The notes: generated by a model from the sequence alone, not told the origin. A stretch of 64,000 bases of DNA from Erysipelotrichaceae bacterium (GCA_017432885.1 JAFRIE010000029.1:62001-126000); one strand, 5' to 3'. Positions 26,744-35,877 are shown, counted from the first letter of the stretch. Translations and numbers: made by a program.

Positions 26744-27437
26744 AGGGGCAATCTCGGTCAAGGCTGCCATCAAGGGCAAGAAGAGAGAAATCAGCACGAT
26801 CTACATCAGCAAGTCCAAGAAAACCAAGGATTTTAACTATATCCGTAAAATCGCCAGAATGAACAACATACCGGTTATGGAACTGGAAACGGAAGAACTT
26901 CTGGAACATCTGAAAGGGAAGAGTCATGGCGGAATAGGGGCGGAAGTTCAGTCCCGTAAGGAGGATGAATTTACCGAGGGTGATATTTTCTATCTGGACG
27001 GGATAGAAGATCCTTTCAATCTTGGCTATGCCCTCAGGACTCTGTATGCTTTTGGCTTTATGAATGTCTTATTGAGCGATCGGGACTATCGGAACATGGA
27101 AGCCCAGCTGTTCAAGTCTTCGGCGGGAGCTTATGACCTGCTGAATATCAGAGTCAGTCAAAATTCCCTGGAAGAGCTTAAGAATTATAAGAACGAAGGA
27201 TATCATCTCTACGGTCTATATCGGGGAGAGAATTCAAAGGATATTTTTGAACAGGAATTTAAACCTAGAGCACTGTTTCTGCTGGGCGGAGAAAAAAGAG
27301 GAATCGGTTCCGAGCTGCTGGAGCTTTGCGATGAATTTCTTTATATACCTTACGGTTCCGATTTTCGCAATGCTCTGAATGCCTGCGGTGCACTGGACGT
27401 GACGGCAACGCTGCTGTTTAAACAAAGAAAGAAATGA
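26733..27437 (+). CDS. SpoU/TrmH-family RNA 2'-O-methyltransferase (first copy)
   Basis: The 234-residue protein has the SPOUT knot motifs: LDGIEDPFNLGYALRTLYAFG (motif 1 with the substrate Asn and Arg), LLGGEKRGI (motif 2) and IPYGSDFRNALNACGALDVT (motif 3). An N-terminal RNA-binding subdomain precedes (EGAISVKAAIKGKKREI). The exact nucleotide target cannot be read from sequence. It overlaps trhP2-like (11 nt) and the second SpoU gene (4 nt). Confidence 0.85.
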   Translation: MTIEGAISVKAAIKGKKREISTIYISKSKKTKDFNYIRKIARMNNIPVMELETEELLEHLKGKSHGGIGAEVQSRKEDEFTEGDIFYLDGIEDPFNLGYALRTLYAFGFMNVLLSDRDYRNMEAQLFKSSAGAYDLLNIRVSQNSLEELKNYKNEGYHLYGLYRGENSKDIFEQEFKPRALFLLGGEKRGIGSELLELCDEFLYIPYGSDFRNALNACGALDVTATLLFKQRKK

Positions 27438-28147
27438 TTACTTCTTTAGAAAACAAGACCGTAAAAGAACTGACGAAGCTGCATCAGAAAAAATACCGCA
27501 GCGATTCTTTTTTATTGTGTGAAAAAGATCTGATCGAAGTGGCCAGGAAGTCCGGCAATCTGAAACAGCTGATTTATGTCGGCGATCCTCCCTTCGTGTT
27601 CAAGAACAGTCTGGAAGTATCTCAGGAAGTCCTGAATAAAATCAGTAAAAGAACGGATCTGGACTATATCGGCGTTTCATCGATTATTGAAGAAAACGAC
27701 AATTACGGAGACAGGATCATGATTCTGGACCATCTGCAGGATCCTTTGAATATCGGCAGGATCATGGAAGAAGCCCGGCTCTTCGGTTTTGATTCGCTTA
27801 TTCTTTCCGAAGAGTGTGCCGATCTTTACAACGAGAAGTGTCTGAACAACTGTAAAGGCGGTATTTTTGAACTGAAGATCTGTCACAAGGGACTTCCGGA
27901 AGAGGTAAAGAAACTGAGACAGAACGGCTACGTCGTATATGCGACCGGTCTGCAGGATCATACTAGGGAACTGCACGAAGTTGAAAGTGCAGAGAAAATG
28001 GCTTTTATTCTGGGGAACGAAGGAAGCGGTGTCACCAAGGAACTGATGGCGGCAGCGGACGGTGTCATGAAAATCGATATGCGGAATATCGATTCGCTCA
28101 ATGTAGGCATGGCTTCGGCCATCATCATGTATCGGTTTAGGAAATAA
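27434..28147 (+). CDS. SpoU/TrmH-family RNA methyltransferase (second copy, YsgA-like)
   Basis: The 237-residue protein shows ITSLENKTVKELTKLHQKKYR (an N-terminal substrate-binding helix typical of YsgA/RlmB), LDHLQDPLNIGRIMEEARLFG, FILGNEGSGV and IDMRNIDSLNVGMASAI. The SPOUT motifs are complete, so it should bind SAM as a dimer. Sequence differs clearly from the preceding paralogue, so it is not a recent duplication. Ends at a strong terminator. Confidence 0.85.
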   Translation: MITSLENKTVKELTKLHQKKYRSDSFLLCEKDLIEVARKSGNLKQLIYVGDPPFVFKNSLEVSQEVLNKISKRTDLDYIGVSSIIEENDNYGDRIMILDHLQDPLNIGRIMEEARLFGFDSLILSEECADLYNEKCLNNCKGGIFELKICHKGLPEEVKKLRQNGYVVYATGLQDHTRELHEVESAEKMAFILGNEGSGVTKELMAAADGVMKIDMRNIDSLNVGMASAIIMYRFRK

Positions 28148-28172
28148 AAAAGACTTCAGCGAAGTCTTTTTT
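28147..28172. terminator. Bidirectional terminator between convergent genes
   Basis: The 11-bp stem AAAAAGACTTC with GAAGTCTTTTT has loop AGC. It overlaps the last bases of the acylphosphatase gene on the other strand. Confidence 0.85.
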
Positions 28173-28443
28173 AGTAGTACTTTACATCGAATTTTCTCTC
28201 GTTTTCTATCAGAGGGATCTCTTTGATGGAATAGTCGTAAACCTGAATGAAGCGGTCTTCCTTCAGGGAATCTTTCAGGAATTCATCAACGCCGGGCCCT
28301 CCCTGAACTTCTACCTCGACATTTCCGTTATCCAAGTTTCTGGCATAGCCGGTAAGGCCGTAACGTTGTGCCGACATCAGCAGTCTCCAGCGGAAGCCGA
28401 CGCCCTGGACGATACCGCTGTAGATAATATAATAACGTTTCAT
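28171..28443 (-). CDS. Acylphosphatase
   Basis: The 90-residue protein has the two acylphosphatase motifs: [12 protein letters not shown] (phosphate loop, catalytic Arg18) and [17 protein letters not shown] (catalytic Asn36). It hydrolyses carboxyl-phosphate bonds such as 1,3-bisphosphoglycerate or acetyl phosphate. It lies 6 nt after the flavodiiron gene and is probably transcribed with it. Confidence 0.92.
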   Translation of the reverse strand: MKRYYIIYSGIVQGVGFRWRLLMSAQRYGLTGYARNLDNGNVEVEVQGGPGVDEFLKDSLKEDRFIQVYDYSIKEIPLIENERKFDVKYY

Positions 28444-28449
28444 CCTGCT

Positions 28450-30243
28450 TTACTGGATCGGCTCAAAATCAGCCGCTCCATGTTTACATAACGGACAGAC
28501 AAAATCGTCAGGCAGTTCATCTCCCTCGTAAACATAGCCGCAGACCTTGCAGACATAGCCTTTCTTGCCCTGCGTTTCCGGTTTCGGTTTGACGTTCTTC
28601 TGGTAGTAGGTATAGGTCATCGTCTCAACATTGTTGATGACTCTGGCCTCTGTTACCGAACAGATAAACATGCCGTGTGTTCCCATATCGACGTAATTCT
28701 CAACCTTCAAAGAGAAGAAAGCGTTGATATAGCGCGGCAGGAATGCCAGTCCGTTATCGGAACGGAAGATCTCTTTTTCATCTTTGAACTTGTCGGCGTT
28801 TCTGCCGGACTGGAAGCCGAACTGCTGGAAGACCTTGAACGGCGCTTCAATGTTCAGGCAGTTGACATTCATGATGCCGGTCTGTTTGATGATGTGGTGG
28901 GAATAGTTGTCCTTGTTGATGGAAACCATGACCCTGAACGGATTATCTGTCAGCTGAGCGACTGTGTTGACGATCAGACCGTTGTCCTTCTTACCGTCAT
29001 TCGATGTCACCACATAGAGACCGTAACCGATGGAGAACAGGGCTTTCATGTCGTTCTTGTTGGCCTGTTTTTCATCTCTGGCAACATAGTCGATACACAA
29101 AGCCTTTGCCAGATCTTCGATCTCCTGTCTGTTTGCATCATTCAAAGCCGACTTGATATGAACGATAGGATCAACAAAAGTCAGGTTTGCCTGTTTGGAC
29201 AGCAGATCCTTCATCGTTCTGGCTGCCAGCGGAGCCCAGGACCCGTTTTCGATCAGAGCGATATACCGGTTCTGGAAATTCCTTTCGGTCAGATGATGAA
29301 TGAATTCTTTCATGAACGGATAGATATCCGCGTTATAGGTCGTGGTGGCTAAAACCAGCTTGCCATAGGCAAAAGCATCCGCGACAGCCTGTGACATGTC
29401 GCACCTTGCCAAGTCATAGACCTTGACTTCCGGAGCGTTGTAGTTTTTCAGCTGTTCACGAAGCAGTTCTACGGCTTTCTTGGTATGACCGTATACGGAA
29501 GTGTAACATATCACGATCCCGTCTTTTTCAACTTCATAGGATGCCCAGGTCTGATACAGATTCAGATAATATGCCAGGTTCTTGTAAAGGAACGGTCCAT
29601 GCAGCGGCAGGATCATGGAGATGTCAAGAGAAGCAGCCTTTTTCAAAACAGCCTGTACCTGTTTTCCATACTTGCCGACAATGCCGATGTAGTAGCGTCT
29701 GGCTTCTTCGATCCAGTCTTCCTCGACATCCAGAGCACCGAACTTGCCGAAGGCATCCGCCGAAAACAGTGCTCTTTCATAGCTGTCGTAGGTCATGATG
29801 ACTTCCGGCCAGTGAACCATTGGAGCGGCGACAAAATTCAGTGTATGTTTCCCTAGAGACAGACTGTCCCCTTCTTTGATGATGATCTTTCGGTCATCAT
29901 AGGATGTGCCAAAGAAATTCTCCATCATTTCAAAAGCTTTCTGTGAAGAGACGATGATAGTCTTTTCATAGACTTTCATGAATGTGGCAATATTGGCGGA
30001 ATGATCAGGCTCCATGTGCTGAACGATCAGATAATCCGGCTGACGTCCATTCAAAGCATTCTGCAGATTATCCAGCCATTCATGGGTAAAATGCTGATCT
30101 ACAGTATCCATGACTGCCGTTTTTTCATCCAGAATGACATAAGAATTGTAGGCCATGCCGTTAGGCACTTTGTACTGTCCTTCGAACAGATCGACCTGAT
30201 GGTCGTTGACTCCGATATAGCGGATGTCCTTGGTGATTTCCAT
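28450..30243 (-). CDS. Four-domain flavodiiron protein (diiron-flavodoxin-flavin reductase-rubredoxin)
   Basis: The 597-residue protein joins a metallo-beta-lactamase diiron domain (residues about 30-240; ligands HMEPDH, His76, Glu78, Asp80, His81) to a flavodoxin domain (YTSVYGHTKKAVELL, about 250-390). A flavin reductase-like domain follows (about 405-555), and then a C-terminal rubredoxin (Cys565, Cys568, Cys583, Cys586). Flavodiiron proteins reduce O2 to water or NO to N2O. Here the electron carriers are fused in one chain, which suggests NAD(P)H-driven O2 detoxification in an anaerobe. A Shine-Dalgarno (AGGAGG) precedes ATG at 30243. Confidence 0.9.
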   Translation of the reverse strand: MEITKDIRYIGVNDHQVDLFEGQYKVPNGMAYNSYVILDEKTAVMDTVDQHFTHEWLDNLQNALNGRQPDYLIVQHMEPDHSANIATFMKVYEKTIIVSSQKAFEMMENFFGTSYDDRKIIIKEGDSLSLGKHTLNFVAAPMVHWPEVIMTYDSYERALFSADAFGKFGALDVEEDWIEEARRYYIGIVGKYGKQVQAVLKKAASLDISMILPLHGPFLYKNLAYYLNLYQTWASYEVEKDGIVICYTSVYGHTKKAVELLREQLKNYNAPEVKVYDLARCDMSQAVADAFAYGKLVLATTTYNADIYPFMKEFIHHLTERNFQNRYIALIENGSWAPLAARTMKDLLSKQANLTFVDPIVHIKSALNDANRQEIEDLAKALCIDYVARDEKQANKNDMKALFSIGYGLYVVTSNDGKKDNGLIVNTVAQLTDNPFRVMVSINKDNYSHHIIKQTGIMNVNCLNIEAPFKVFQQFGFQSGRNADKFKDEKEIFRSDNGLAFLPRYINAFFSLKVENYVDMGTHGMFICSVTEARVINNVETMTYTYYQKNVKPKPETQGKKGYVCKVCGYVYEGDELPDDFVCPLCKHGAADFEPIQ

Positions 30244-30277
30244 TGTGTTTCCTCCTAGTATGTTGTGAATTATCCTG

Positions 30278-30583
30278 TCAGATAAACATTTCCAGCAGCA
30301 GTACGCTGATGCAGCAGATCAGCGTGACTTTAAACAGTCCCAGTTCCTTGTAGGCACCAATCATTCCCAGGATCAACGCGACAATGCCGGAGATCGGACT
30401 GGCCGTAGCCCTTACGATGGCCGGAAAGGTCATGACGGAAAGGGTGACATATGGGACGTAGTATAGAAAAGAACGGATAAATAGGTTCTGTATCGGTTTT
30501 CTGATCAGGGTCAAGGGAAGGACACGGATGATGAAAACGGTCAGTGCCATCAGCAAGATGTATACATAAATGTTATTCTTCAT
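30278..30583 (-). CDS. azlD: Branched-chain amino acid exporter small subunit AzlD
   Basis: The 101-residue protein has four hydrophobic segments and the AzlD pattern RVLPLTLIRKP, then LYYVPYVTLSVMTFPAI. With AzlC it exports branched-chain amino acids. I start at ATG 30583 (MKNNIYVYILL), which overlaps the azlC stop by 11 nt. The frame is open upstream, but the family begins here. Confidence 0.85.
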   Translation of the reverse strand: MKNNIYVYILLMALTVFIIRVLPLTLIRKPIQNLFIRSFLYYVPYVTLSVMTFPAIVRATASPISGIVALILGMIGAYKELGLFKVTLICCISVLLLEMFI

Positions 30584-31268
30584 AGGTCTCTCCTTTGACA
30601 GGCCACAAGAGAGCCCCAAGAGAAGAAACGGCAATTGTCAGAATGATCGTTACCGTACTTTCCGATAAGGGAGTAAATGTGGAAAGAAGGTAGCTGGACA
30701 AGAAACTTAGGACGATCAGGACAGCGATCTGTTTCTGTTTCTTTGCCGGAGGGATGATAATTGCCAGAAACATACCGTAAAGTGCTACTGACAGTGCACT
30801 GACGATCTTGAACGGCAAGGCGTTTCCCATGATGATGCCGAAAGCCGTGCCGATTGCCCAGCATGGTGCGGCAAAACTGATTGCGCCATAGGAATAGAAA
30901 GGATCGCAGAACGGCTCCTGTGAGACTGCCAGAGCGAAGTATTCATCCGTCAGGTAGAAACCAAGCAGCAGCCGGTGAAGGATAGCAGTCTTGGGACGGA
31001 TCTTCTGCGAAAGGGCGAAGGACATCAGGACATAACGGATATTACTTACAACGGTAATCAGGATCATTTGAAGATAGGGCACACTCTCTCGGATCGCGAT
31101 GAAGGCAGCATTTTCGCCGGCCGAAGCGTTAACCAGAAAAGAAGTCAGAAAACCCTGAAAAGGAGTAAGACCTGCCCTGGCTGCAGCGATACCGAGTGAA
31201 AAGGCTACAGCAAAGTAGCCCAGCCCGATCGGTATACCGGTTTTGAATCCTTCTTTGAATCCTTTCAT
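30573..31268 (-). CDS. azlC: Branched-chain amino acid exporter large subunit AzlC
   Basis: The 231-residue membrane protein opens with FKTGIPIGLGYFAVAFSLG, the AzlC signature, followed by about seven transmembrane segments (including VNASAGENAAFIA and GFYLTDEYFALA). No good Shine-Dalgarno precedes ATG 31268. The darA terminator hairpin lies 8-30 nt upstream, so expression may depend on readthrough. Confidence 0.88.
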   Translation of the reverse strand: MKGFKEGFKTGIPIGLGYFAVAFSLGIAAARAGLTPFQGFLTSFLVNASAGENAAFIAIRESVPYLQMILITVVSNIRYVLMSFALSQKIRPKTAILHRLLLGFYLTDEYFALAVSQEPFCDPFYSYGAISFAAPCWAIGTAFGIIMGNALPFKIVSALSVALYGMFLAIIIPPAKKQKQIAVLIVLSFLSSYLLSTFTPLSESTVTIILTIAVSSLGALLWPVKGETYEE

Positions 31269-31269
31269 T

Positions 31270-31297
31270 TTGAAAAAGAACTAGTTTTCTAGTTCTT
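31270..31297 (-). terminator. Hairpin terminator at the end of darA, directly before azlC
   Basis: The 9-bp stem AAGAACTAG with CTAGTTCTT has loop TTTT (31276-31297). On the minus strand it is followed by TTTTTC and the azlC start codon. One arm includes part of the darA stop codon. Confidence 0.7.
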
Positions 31298-31619
31298 ATA
31301 GTTTTCTGAATTGGTCGACGTTCAGGACGAAAATAGTAGCTCCGCCGACTTCGACTTCGATCGGATACGAGACCAGATTGGACATATCGGAGGAAATCGT
31401 GGTAGGAACAGCTTCTTTTCTTCGCTGTGATTCACTGCCGATGATCTCGATCGCTCTTTCAACTTCTTTATCTTCACATCCGATCAGCAGCGTCGTATTG
31501 CCGGAAGAAAGGAAACCACCGGTGGTAGCCAGACGGGTCACCTGAAAGGAGGCCTTGTTTAAGGCTGATATGCAGGCTTTTGTATCATCGGTAGATATGA
31601 TGGCTAGTATAAGTTTCAT
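31296..31619 (-). CDS. darA: Cyclic di-AMP receptor DarA/PstA (YaaQ)
   Basis: PII-like c-di-AMP-binding protein (107 residues from ATG 31619). It has MKLILAIISTDDTKACISAL, VTRLATTGGFLSSGNTTLLIG and PIEVEVGGATIFVLNVDQFR, the family core that binds c-di-AMP between subunits. A TAGGGGGT Shine-Dalgarno supports this start over the upstream one at 31643. In B. subtilis yaaQ sits next to tmk; here it is separate. Confidence 0.9.
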   Translation of the reverse strand: MKLILAIISTDDTKACISALNKASFQVTRLATTGGFLSSGNTTLLIGCEDKEVERAIEIIGSESQRRKEAVPTTISSDMSNLVSYPIEVEVGGATIFVLNVDQFRKL

Positions 31620-31770
31620 ACTTTTACCCCCTATTAAATCCATTTTAGCATTATTTTATCTTATTTTAGCTCATAATAATAAACAGAATATACAGGTAGA
31701 ATAAACTCTACGAATCATAGGGTGACATGGAAAGCGGAAAAGACTATCTTTGGCTTAGGAGGTCTTGCGT

Positions 31771-32730
31771 ATGAATAGTGAAAAGACAGGAAAGTTCATC
31801 AGCGAACTAAGAAAAGAAAAGGAGTTGACCCAGCTGCAGCTGGCGGAACTTCTGCATGTTTCAGATAAGGCGATATCCCGCTGGGAAACAGGAAAAGGTT
31901 TTCCGGATATCGGTTCTTTGGAAGCTGTCGCGGATGTTTTAAAGGTCAGTGTTGCGGAACTGTTAAGAGGAGAACATTTTCCCGAAGAGCTTAGCAGGGA
32001 AGAAGCGGAAACATACACTTCGGATCTGTTTGTGCTGTTGAAAAAGTCTCTTTATCAGAAGAAAATAAAGAGCCTTGTTCTGGGCTTTCTGATCAGTGCG
32101 GTATTTCTGACGGCTCTGATCGTACATCTGAATGCTCCGGTCTACATCAAAGATGCGGGCAATGCTCTGGAGATGGAAGAACTTTCGGACGGCCGAATCG
32201 TGGCCGTATTAAAGGAAGATGTTGCCGGATACAGGATTGATGATGTCAGGGATCTGGATGACGGAAAAATCTGCCGGACGATCAGCTGTTACAGAACACT
32301 TCTGCATCCTCTTTCCGGTAAAAAGACGCAGACAGTCGTCATCCTGAATGGAAACGGCGATCCGGACTATATCTTCTATTATCCCGGCGAAACCGGTGAT
32401 CAGCTGCTTTACGCAAAGAACGGTTCCCCGGATTTCGGCGTGGAAACGCTGCCTAGACTGATCTACAACTACTGGATCATTTTAGGTACTCTTGCCAGTA
32501 TAGGAAGTCTGCTGCTGTTTTATCTGTCAAGGAAGAAGTACTATGCGGGAAGGATCTGGAAGGCGGCTTTGATCCCTTTGTCCTTCACGATCAGCACGCT
32601 GCTTGTGCTGGCGGGGAGATTTACACAGGTCTACAATGCGGCCTATTACTTCAGCGGCATTCTGCTGCTAGGCTTTTTGCTCTATTTACTACTGCTTTAT
32701 GCCCTGAATCCGTTTCGAAAGAAAGCATAG
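31771..32730 (+). CDS. Xre-family HTH regulator with C-terminal membrane domain
   Basis: The 319-residue protein starts with an Xre helix-turn-helix (ISELRKEKELTQLQLAELLH, then SDKAISRWETGKGFPDI). A transmembrane segment follows (about 95-115), then an outward region of about 115 residues and three more membrane segments (about 232-250, 265-285, 295-313). This suggests a membrane-bound one-component regulator sensing something at the envelope. ATG 31771 has AGGAGG 8 nt upstream. The in-frame TTG 31765 is too close to it. Confidence 0.78.
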   Translation: MNSEKTGKFISELRKEKELTQLQLAELLHVSDKAISRWETGKGFPDIGSLEAVADVLKVSVAELLRGEHFPEELSREEAETYTSDLFVLLKKSLYQKKIKSLVLGFLISAVFLTALIVHLNAPVYIKDAGNALEMEELSDGRIVAVLKEDVAGYRIDDVRDLDDGKICRTISCYRTLLHPLSGKKTQTVVILNGNGDPDYIFYYPGETGDQLLYAKNGSPDFGVETLPRLIYNYWIILGTLASIGSLLLFYLSRKKYYAGRIWKAALIPLSFTISTLLVLAGRFTQVYNAAYYFSGILLLGFLLYLLLLYALNPFRKKA

Positions 32731-32750
32731 AGACGGTATCTGATTCCGAT

Positions 32751-32783
32751 AAAAGCCCTTCCATCATCAGAAAGGGCTTTTTC
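32751..32783 (+). terminator. Terminator after the Xre-family gene
   Basis: The 10-bp stem AAAAGCCCTT with AAGGGCTTTT (32751-32781) has an 11-nt loop and trailing T residues. Confidence 0.8.
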
Positions 32784-32798
32784 TTCTCTATAAGCGGT

Positions 32799-32827
32799 TT
32801 GAGGCATTGGTCTAATGGTGTTATAAT
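32799..32827 (+). promoter_or_regulatory. ftsEX operon promoter, leaderless
   Basis: TTGAGG (32799-32804), an exact 17-nt spacer and TATAAT (32822-32827), with a TGT extension before the -10. The ftsE ATG at 32835 starts 7 nt after the -10 box, so the transcript should start at the A of ATG. There is no Shine-Dalgarno. Confidence 0.65.
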
Positions 32828-32834
32828 TCTGTTT

Positions 32835-33620
32835 ATGATAGAGTTGAAAAATGTTTCGAAAAAATATAGAAACGGTACACATGCCCTGCATGATGTATCT
32901 TTAAAAGTCAATGACGGCGAATTTATCTATATCATGGGTCCTACCGGATCCGGGAAATCGACGTTGATCAAACTGCTGGACGGGGAAGAAGTTCCGACCG
33001 GAGGCAGTGTTATCGTCTCCGGCATCAATGTCGGAAGACTAAAGAAATCAAAGGTCTATCTTTACCGCCGCAAGATCGGCGTGGTCTTTCAGGACTACCG
33101 TCTGCTTCCGGAAAAGACTGTTTTTGAGAATGTTGCCTATGCCCTGGAAATCCTGGATATGCCGGATGACAAAATCAGGAAGAGAGTCCGTGAAGTCCTG
33201 AAACTGGTGGATCTGGCGGATAAGTCCAATGCCAAGCCGGATGAACTTTCCGGCGGTCAGAAGCAGCGTACGGCTATTGCCAGAGCGATCGCAAAAAGAC
33301 CGGCGATCCTGATTGCAGATGAACCTACCGGCAATCTGGATCCGGAAATGACCAATGAGATGATCAAGCTTCTGGAAAGAATCAACAGAGAAGAAAAAAC
33401 AACCCTGGTTGTTGTTACGCATAATGACGTGATGGTGGAAAATCATCCGAAACGGACGATCCGTATTGAAGCGGGACATATTGTAAATGACAGGATTCCG
33501 GAACCGAAGAAGGAGGAAGCCCTTTTTGAGCAGACTGCAACGGAAGAAGAACCTGTAGCAGCTGAGACAGGAATGCAGACGATAGAGAAGGAAACGTATT
33601 CCGAAGGAGAAGAGTCATGA
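32835..33620 (+). CDS. ftsE: Cell-division ABC transporter ATPase FtsE
   Basis: FtsE with FtsX regulates a peptidoglycan hydrolase at the membrane. The 261-residue protein has Walker A GPTGSGKS (35-42), the signature LSGGQKQRTAIARAI and Walker B ILIADEPTGNLD. It carries an extra acidic C-terminal tail of about 35-40 residues beyond the usual FtsE end (EALFEQTATEEEPVAAETG). ATG 32835 (MIELKNVSKKY) is the family start. It overlaps ftsX by 4 nt. Confidence 0.93.
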   Translation: MIELKNVSKKYRNGTHALHDVSLKVNDGEFIYIMGPTGSGKSTLIKLLDGEEVPTGGSVIVSGINVGRLKKSKVYLYRRKIGVVFQDYRLLPEKTVFENVAYALEILDMPDDKIRKRVREVLKLVDLADKSNAKPDELSGGQKQRTAIARAIAKRPAILIADEPTGNLDPEMTNEMIKLLERINREEKTTLVVVTHNDVMVENHPKRTIRIEAGHIVNDRIPEPKKEEALFEQTATEEEPVAAETGMQTIEKETYSEGEES

Positions 33621-34516
33621 TCTTCAGGCGTTTTTTCCGGCATATCAAAGAAGGTTTCATCGGTGTAAAACGTCATTTTGCGATGGCTGTTTCTTCTGCT
33701 TCTGCCGTTACCATTACTCTTCTGCTGGTCGGTTTCTTTGCCGCTTTTGCGGTCAATATGGCCTACTTGACCCAGGAGATCGAACAGTCCATTTCTCTGG
33801 TCTGTCTGATCGATTATGAGGTTACGGATTCTTCGAAGATCGCATCCATGAAAAGCACGATCGAGGGAATGGAGAATGTCGACCGGGTCGTCTACCGGAC
33901 CAAGGACGAGGAATTCGATTACTACAATCAGGAATATCCGGAAATGACCGAGTTTTCGGAGCTTTATCGTGAGGATAATCCTTTCCATGATACTTTTATC
34001 GTCTACATGCTGGACGGAAGCAATATGAGTCTGATCAAAGACCGGATCGCAGAAATGGACGGGATTTCATCGGTGCAGGATGGCGGCAGTCAGACCTATA
34101 CGCTGATCCATATTCTGCATACTACCAGAAATGCCGGAGCGATCCTGATCCTGGCCCTGGTAGCTTTGGCCATTTATCTGATCTACAATACGATTAAAAT
34201 CACGATCGCCGCCCGTAAGGACGAGATCTGGATCATGCGCAATGTCGGTGCAAGGAACGGTTATATCCGTGCCCCTTTCCTGGTGGAAGGTATCATTATT
34301 GGCATCTTCGGATCGGTCCTTCCGATCGCCGCGATCATCTACGGCTACTACTGGCTCTATCGGGCGACAGGAGGTGTCCTCGCCGGTGTGATCACGCTGA
34401 TTCCGGCTTATCCTTATATTCTCTATTTGGGAGGAGCTCTACTGGTGATCGGCATTCTTGTCGGTTTTATCGGTTCCTATATTTCCGTCTGTAAATATCT
34501 GAGGCTTACCAGATGA
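33617..34516 (+). CDS. ftsX: Cell-division ABC transporter permease FtsX
   Basis: The 299-residue permease has four transmembrane segments: one near residues 25-50, then three after residue 170. A large extracellular loop (about 55-165) binds the hydrolase in other FtsX proteins. HTTRNAGAILILALVALAIY and IWIMRNVGARNGYIRAPFLVEG are family motifs. It overlaps ftsE and the M23 gene by 4 nt each. Confidence 0.93.
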   Translation: MIFRRFFRHIKEGFIGVKRHFAMAVSSASAVTITLLLVGFFAAFAVNMAYLTQEIEQSISLVCLIDYEVTDSSKIASMKSTIEGMENVDRVVYRTKDEEFDYYNQEYPEMTEFSELYREDNPFHDTFIVYMLDGSNMSLIKDRIAEMDGISSVQDGGSQTYTLIHILHTTRNAGAILILALVALAIYLIYNTIKITIAARKDEIWIMRNVGARNGYIRAPFLVEGIIIGIFGSVLPIAAIIYGYYWLYRATGGVLAGVITLIPAYPYILYLGGALLVIGILVGFIGSYISVCKYLRLTR

Positions 34517-35877
34517 TCATTAAGAAGATAATCGTTCTACTGTTTACACTGCTTCTGCTGGTGCCGGTCTTCTCCGGCGCTTCTTTGGTGTTTGCGGAAG
34601 AGGATGAGGAAGAAGTGGAAGAGAAGTCGGATTATGAGAAATGTGTTCTGGATAAGGACAAGGATGCCTGTGAAAGGATCGCCGTGAATACCCAGAACAA
34701 CCTGCAGGCTCTGGAGGATCAGATCGCCAGCGCCAAGGATGACAGAGACAAGGCTGCGGCTTTGGCGAGAGAATATGCTGAAAAGGCCGCACAGATGCAG
34801 GGCGATATTGATAATCTGGCAAAACAGATCGATGAACTGAAAGCACGGATCGGCGAACTGGAAGTCCAGATCGCTGAGAACGAAAAGAAGGTCGACGCCT
34901 TGAATACCAGGGTCAAGAACCGGATGGTAGAGGCACAGAAGACCATGCATTTTAACGGCTATCTGGAGTTTATTCTGGGTTCGAGATCGTTTACGGATAT
35001 GCTTAGAAGGGTTTATGGAGTCGAAGCGATCGTTTCCAAGGACAAGGCAGACCGGGATGAACTGATCGCGATCATTAATCAGCTTACGGCGGACAAGGCA
35101 GAACTGGATGAAGCGAAAGCTACACTTGATGAAAGCTATCAGGAAATCGTAGCGAAACAGGCTGAATTGCTGGTCATGAAAGAATTCTATGAAGAAGAGG
35201 AAGCCAGGATCAATGAAGAACTGGACCAGATGACGGAAGAAAGAGACGCGATCTATGAATCGTTTGAGGATCTCAAGGAAGCTTTGAAAGAGACGGGCGT
35301 AACGATCAATACCGGATTTGTGGCGGCTGTTCACAATTCCTGGATCTCGGCGACTGTCTGGAACTATTCCGCAAACTTCCTGGACGGCAAGTGGCATCTG
35401 GGTGTCGACTATGCAGCTTCCAGAGGAACAGAGATCCATGCTCCGGCGGGAGGTGTCATTATCCGTGCCGACCAGAGCTGTTCCGATCCGGGTTATCTTG
35501 GAAGTTCCTGCGGTTACTGGATCTCCGGCGGCGGCAACCAGGTCTACATGATGTGTGAAGTAAACGGCAGAGTCTACGGACTGATTTTCTTCCATCTGCA
35601 CAGCGTCTATGTCGCTTATGGCGATTATGTGCTGCAGGATGAAGTGATCGGAACCGTCGGTTCTTCCGGCTCTTCAACCGGACCGCACTGTCATATTGAA
35701 ATGTATTATTTGGGAAATGGTGAGCTGCTGGATTATCTGGCCATGGGCTGGAATGCGACTTTCTCTGTCGGAAGAGGAAGAACGGCTTACAATAACCGCT
35801 GTTATTATGATGACGGATCCTTCCGTCAGGCTGCTCCTTGCATCCTGAATCCGGAATGGTATCTGCCGGCAAATTAA
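34513..35877 (+). CDS. Exported coiled-coil M23-family peptidoglycan hydrolase (FtsEX partner)
   Basis: The 454-residue protein has a signal peptide (about 1-28) and two long coiled coils (about 55-145 and 185-265). The C-terminal M23/LytM domain has the zinc ligands HLGVD (His295, Asp299), HLH (361-363) and HCH (392-394). The architecture matches PcsB/CwlO/EnvC-type hydrolases or activators controlled by FtsEX, and the gene overlaps ftsX by 4 nt. Because the zinc ligands are intact it is probably itself an endopeptidase. Confidence 0.85.
   Translation: MIIKKIIVLLFTLLLLVPVFSGASLVFAEEDEEEVEEKSDYEKCVLDKDKDACERIAVNTQNNLQALEDQIASAKDDRDKAAALAREYAEKAAQMQGDIDNLAKQIDELKARIGELEVQIAENEKKVDALNTRVKNRMVEAQKTMHFNGYLEFILGSRSFTDMLRRVYGVEAIVSKDKADRDELIAIINQLTADKAELDEAKATLDESYQEIVAKQAELLVMKEFYEEEEARINEELDQMTEERDAIYESFEDLKEALKETGVTINTGFVAAVHNSWISATVWNYSANFLDGKWHLGVDYAASRGTEIHAPAGGVIIRADQSCSDPGYLGSSCGYWISGGGNQVYMMCEVNGRVYGLIFFHLHSVYVAYGDYVLQDEVIGTVGSSGSSTGPHCHIEMYYLGNGELLDYLAMGWNATFSVGRGRTAYNNRCYYDDGSFRQAAPCILNPEWYLPAN

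Noticed and set aside
34537..35601. 354-codon minus-strand frame opposite the M23 gene
   Set aside because: Shadow frame. The plus-strand gene has a signal peptide, coiled coils and zinc ligands.
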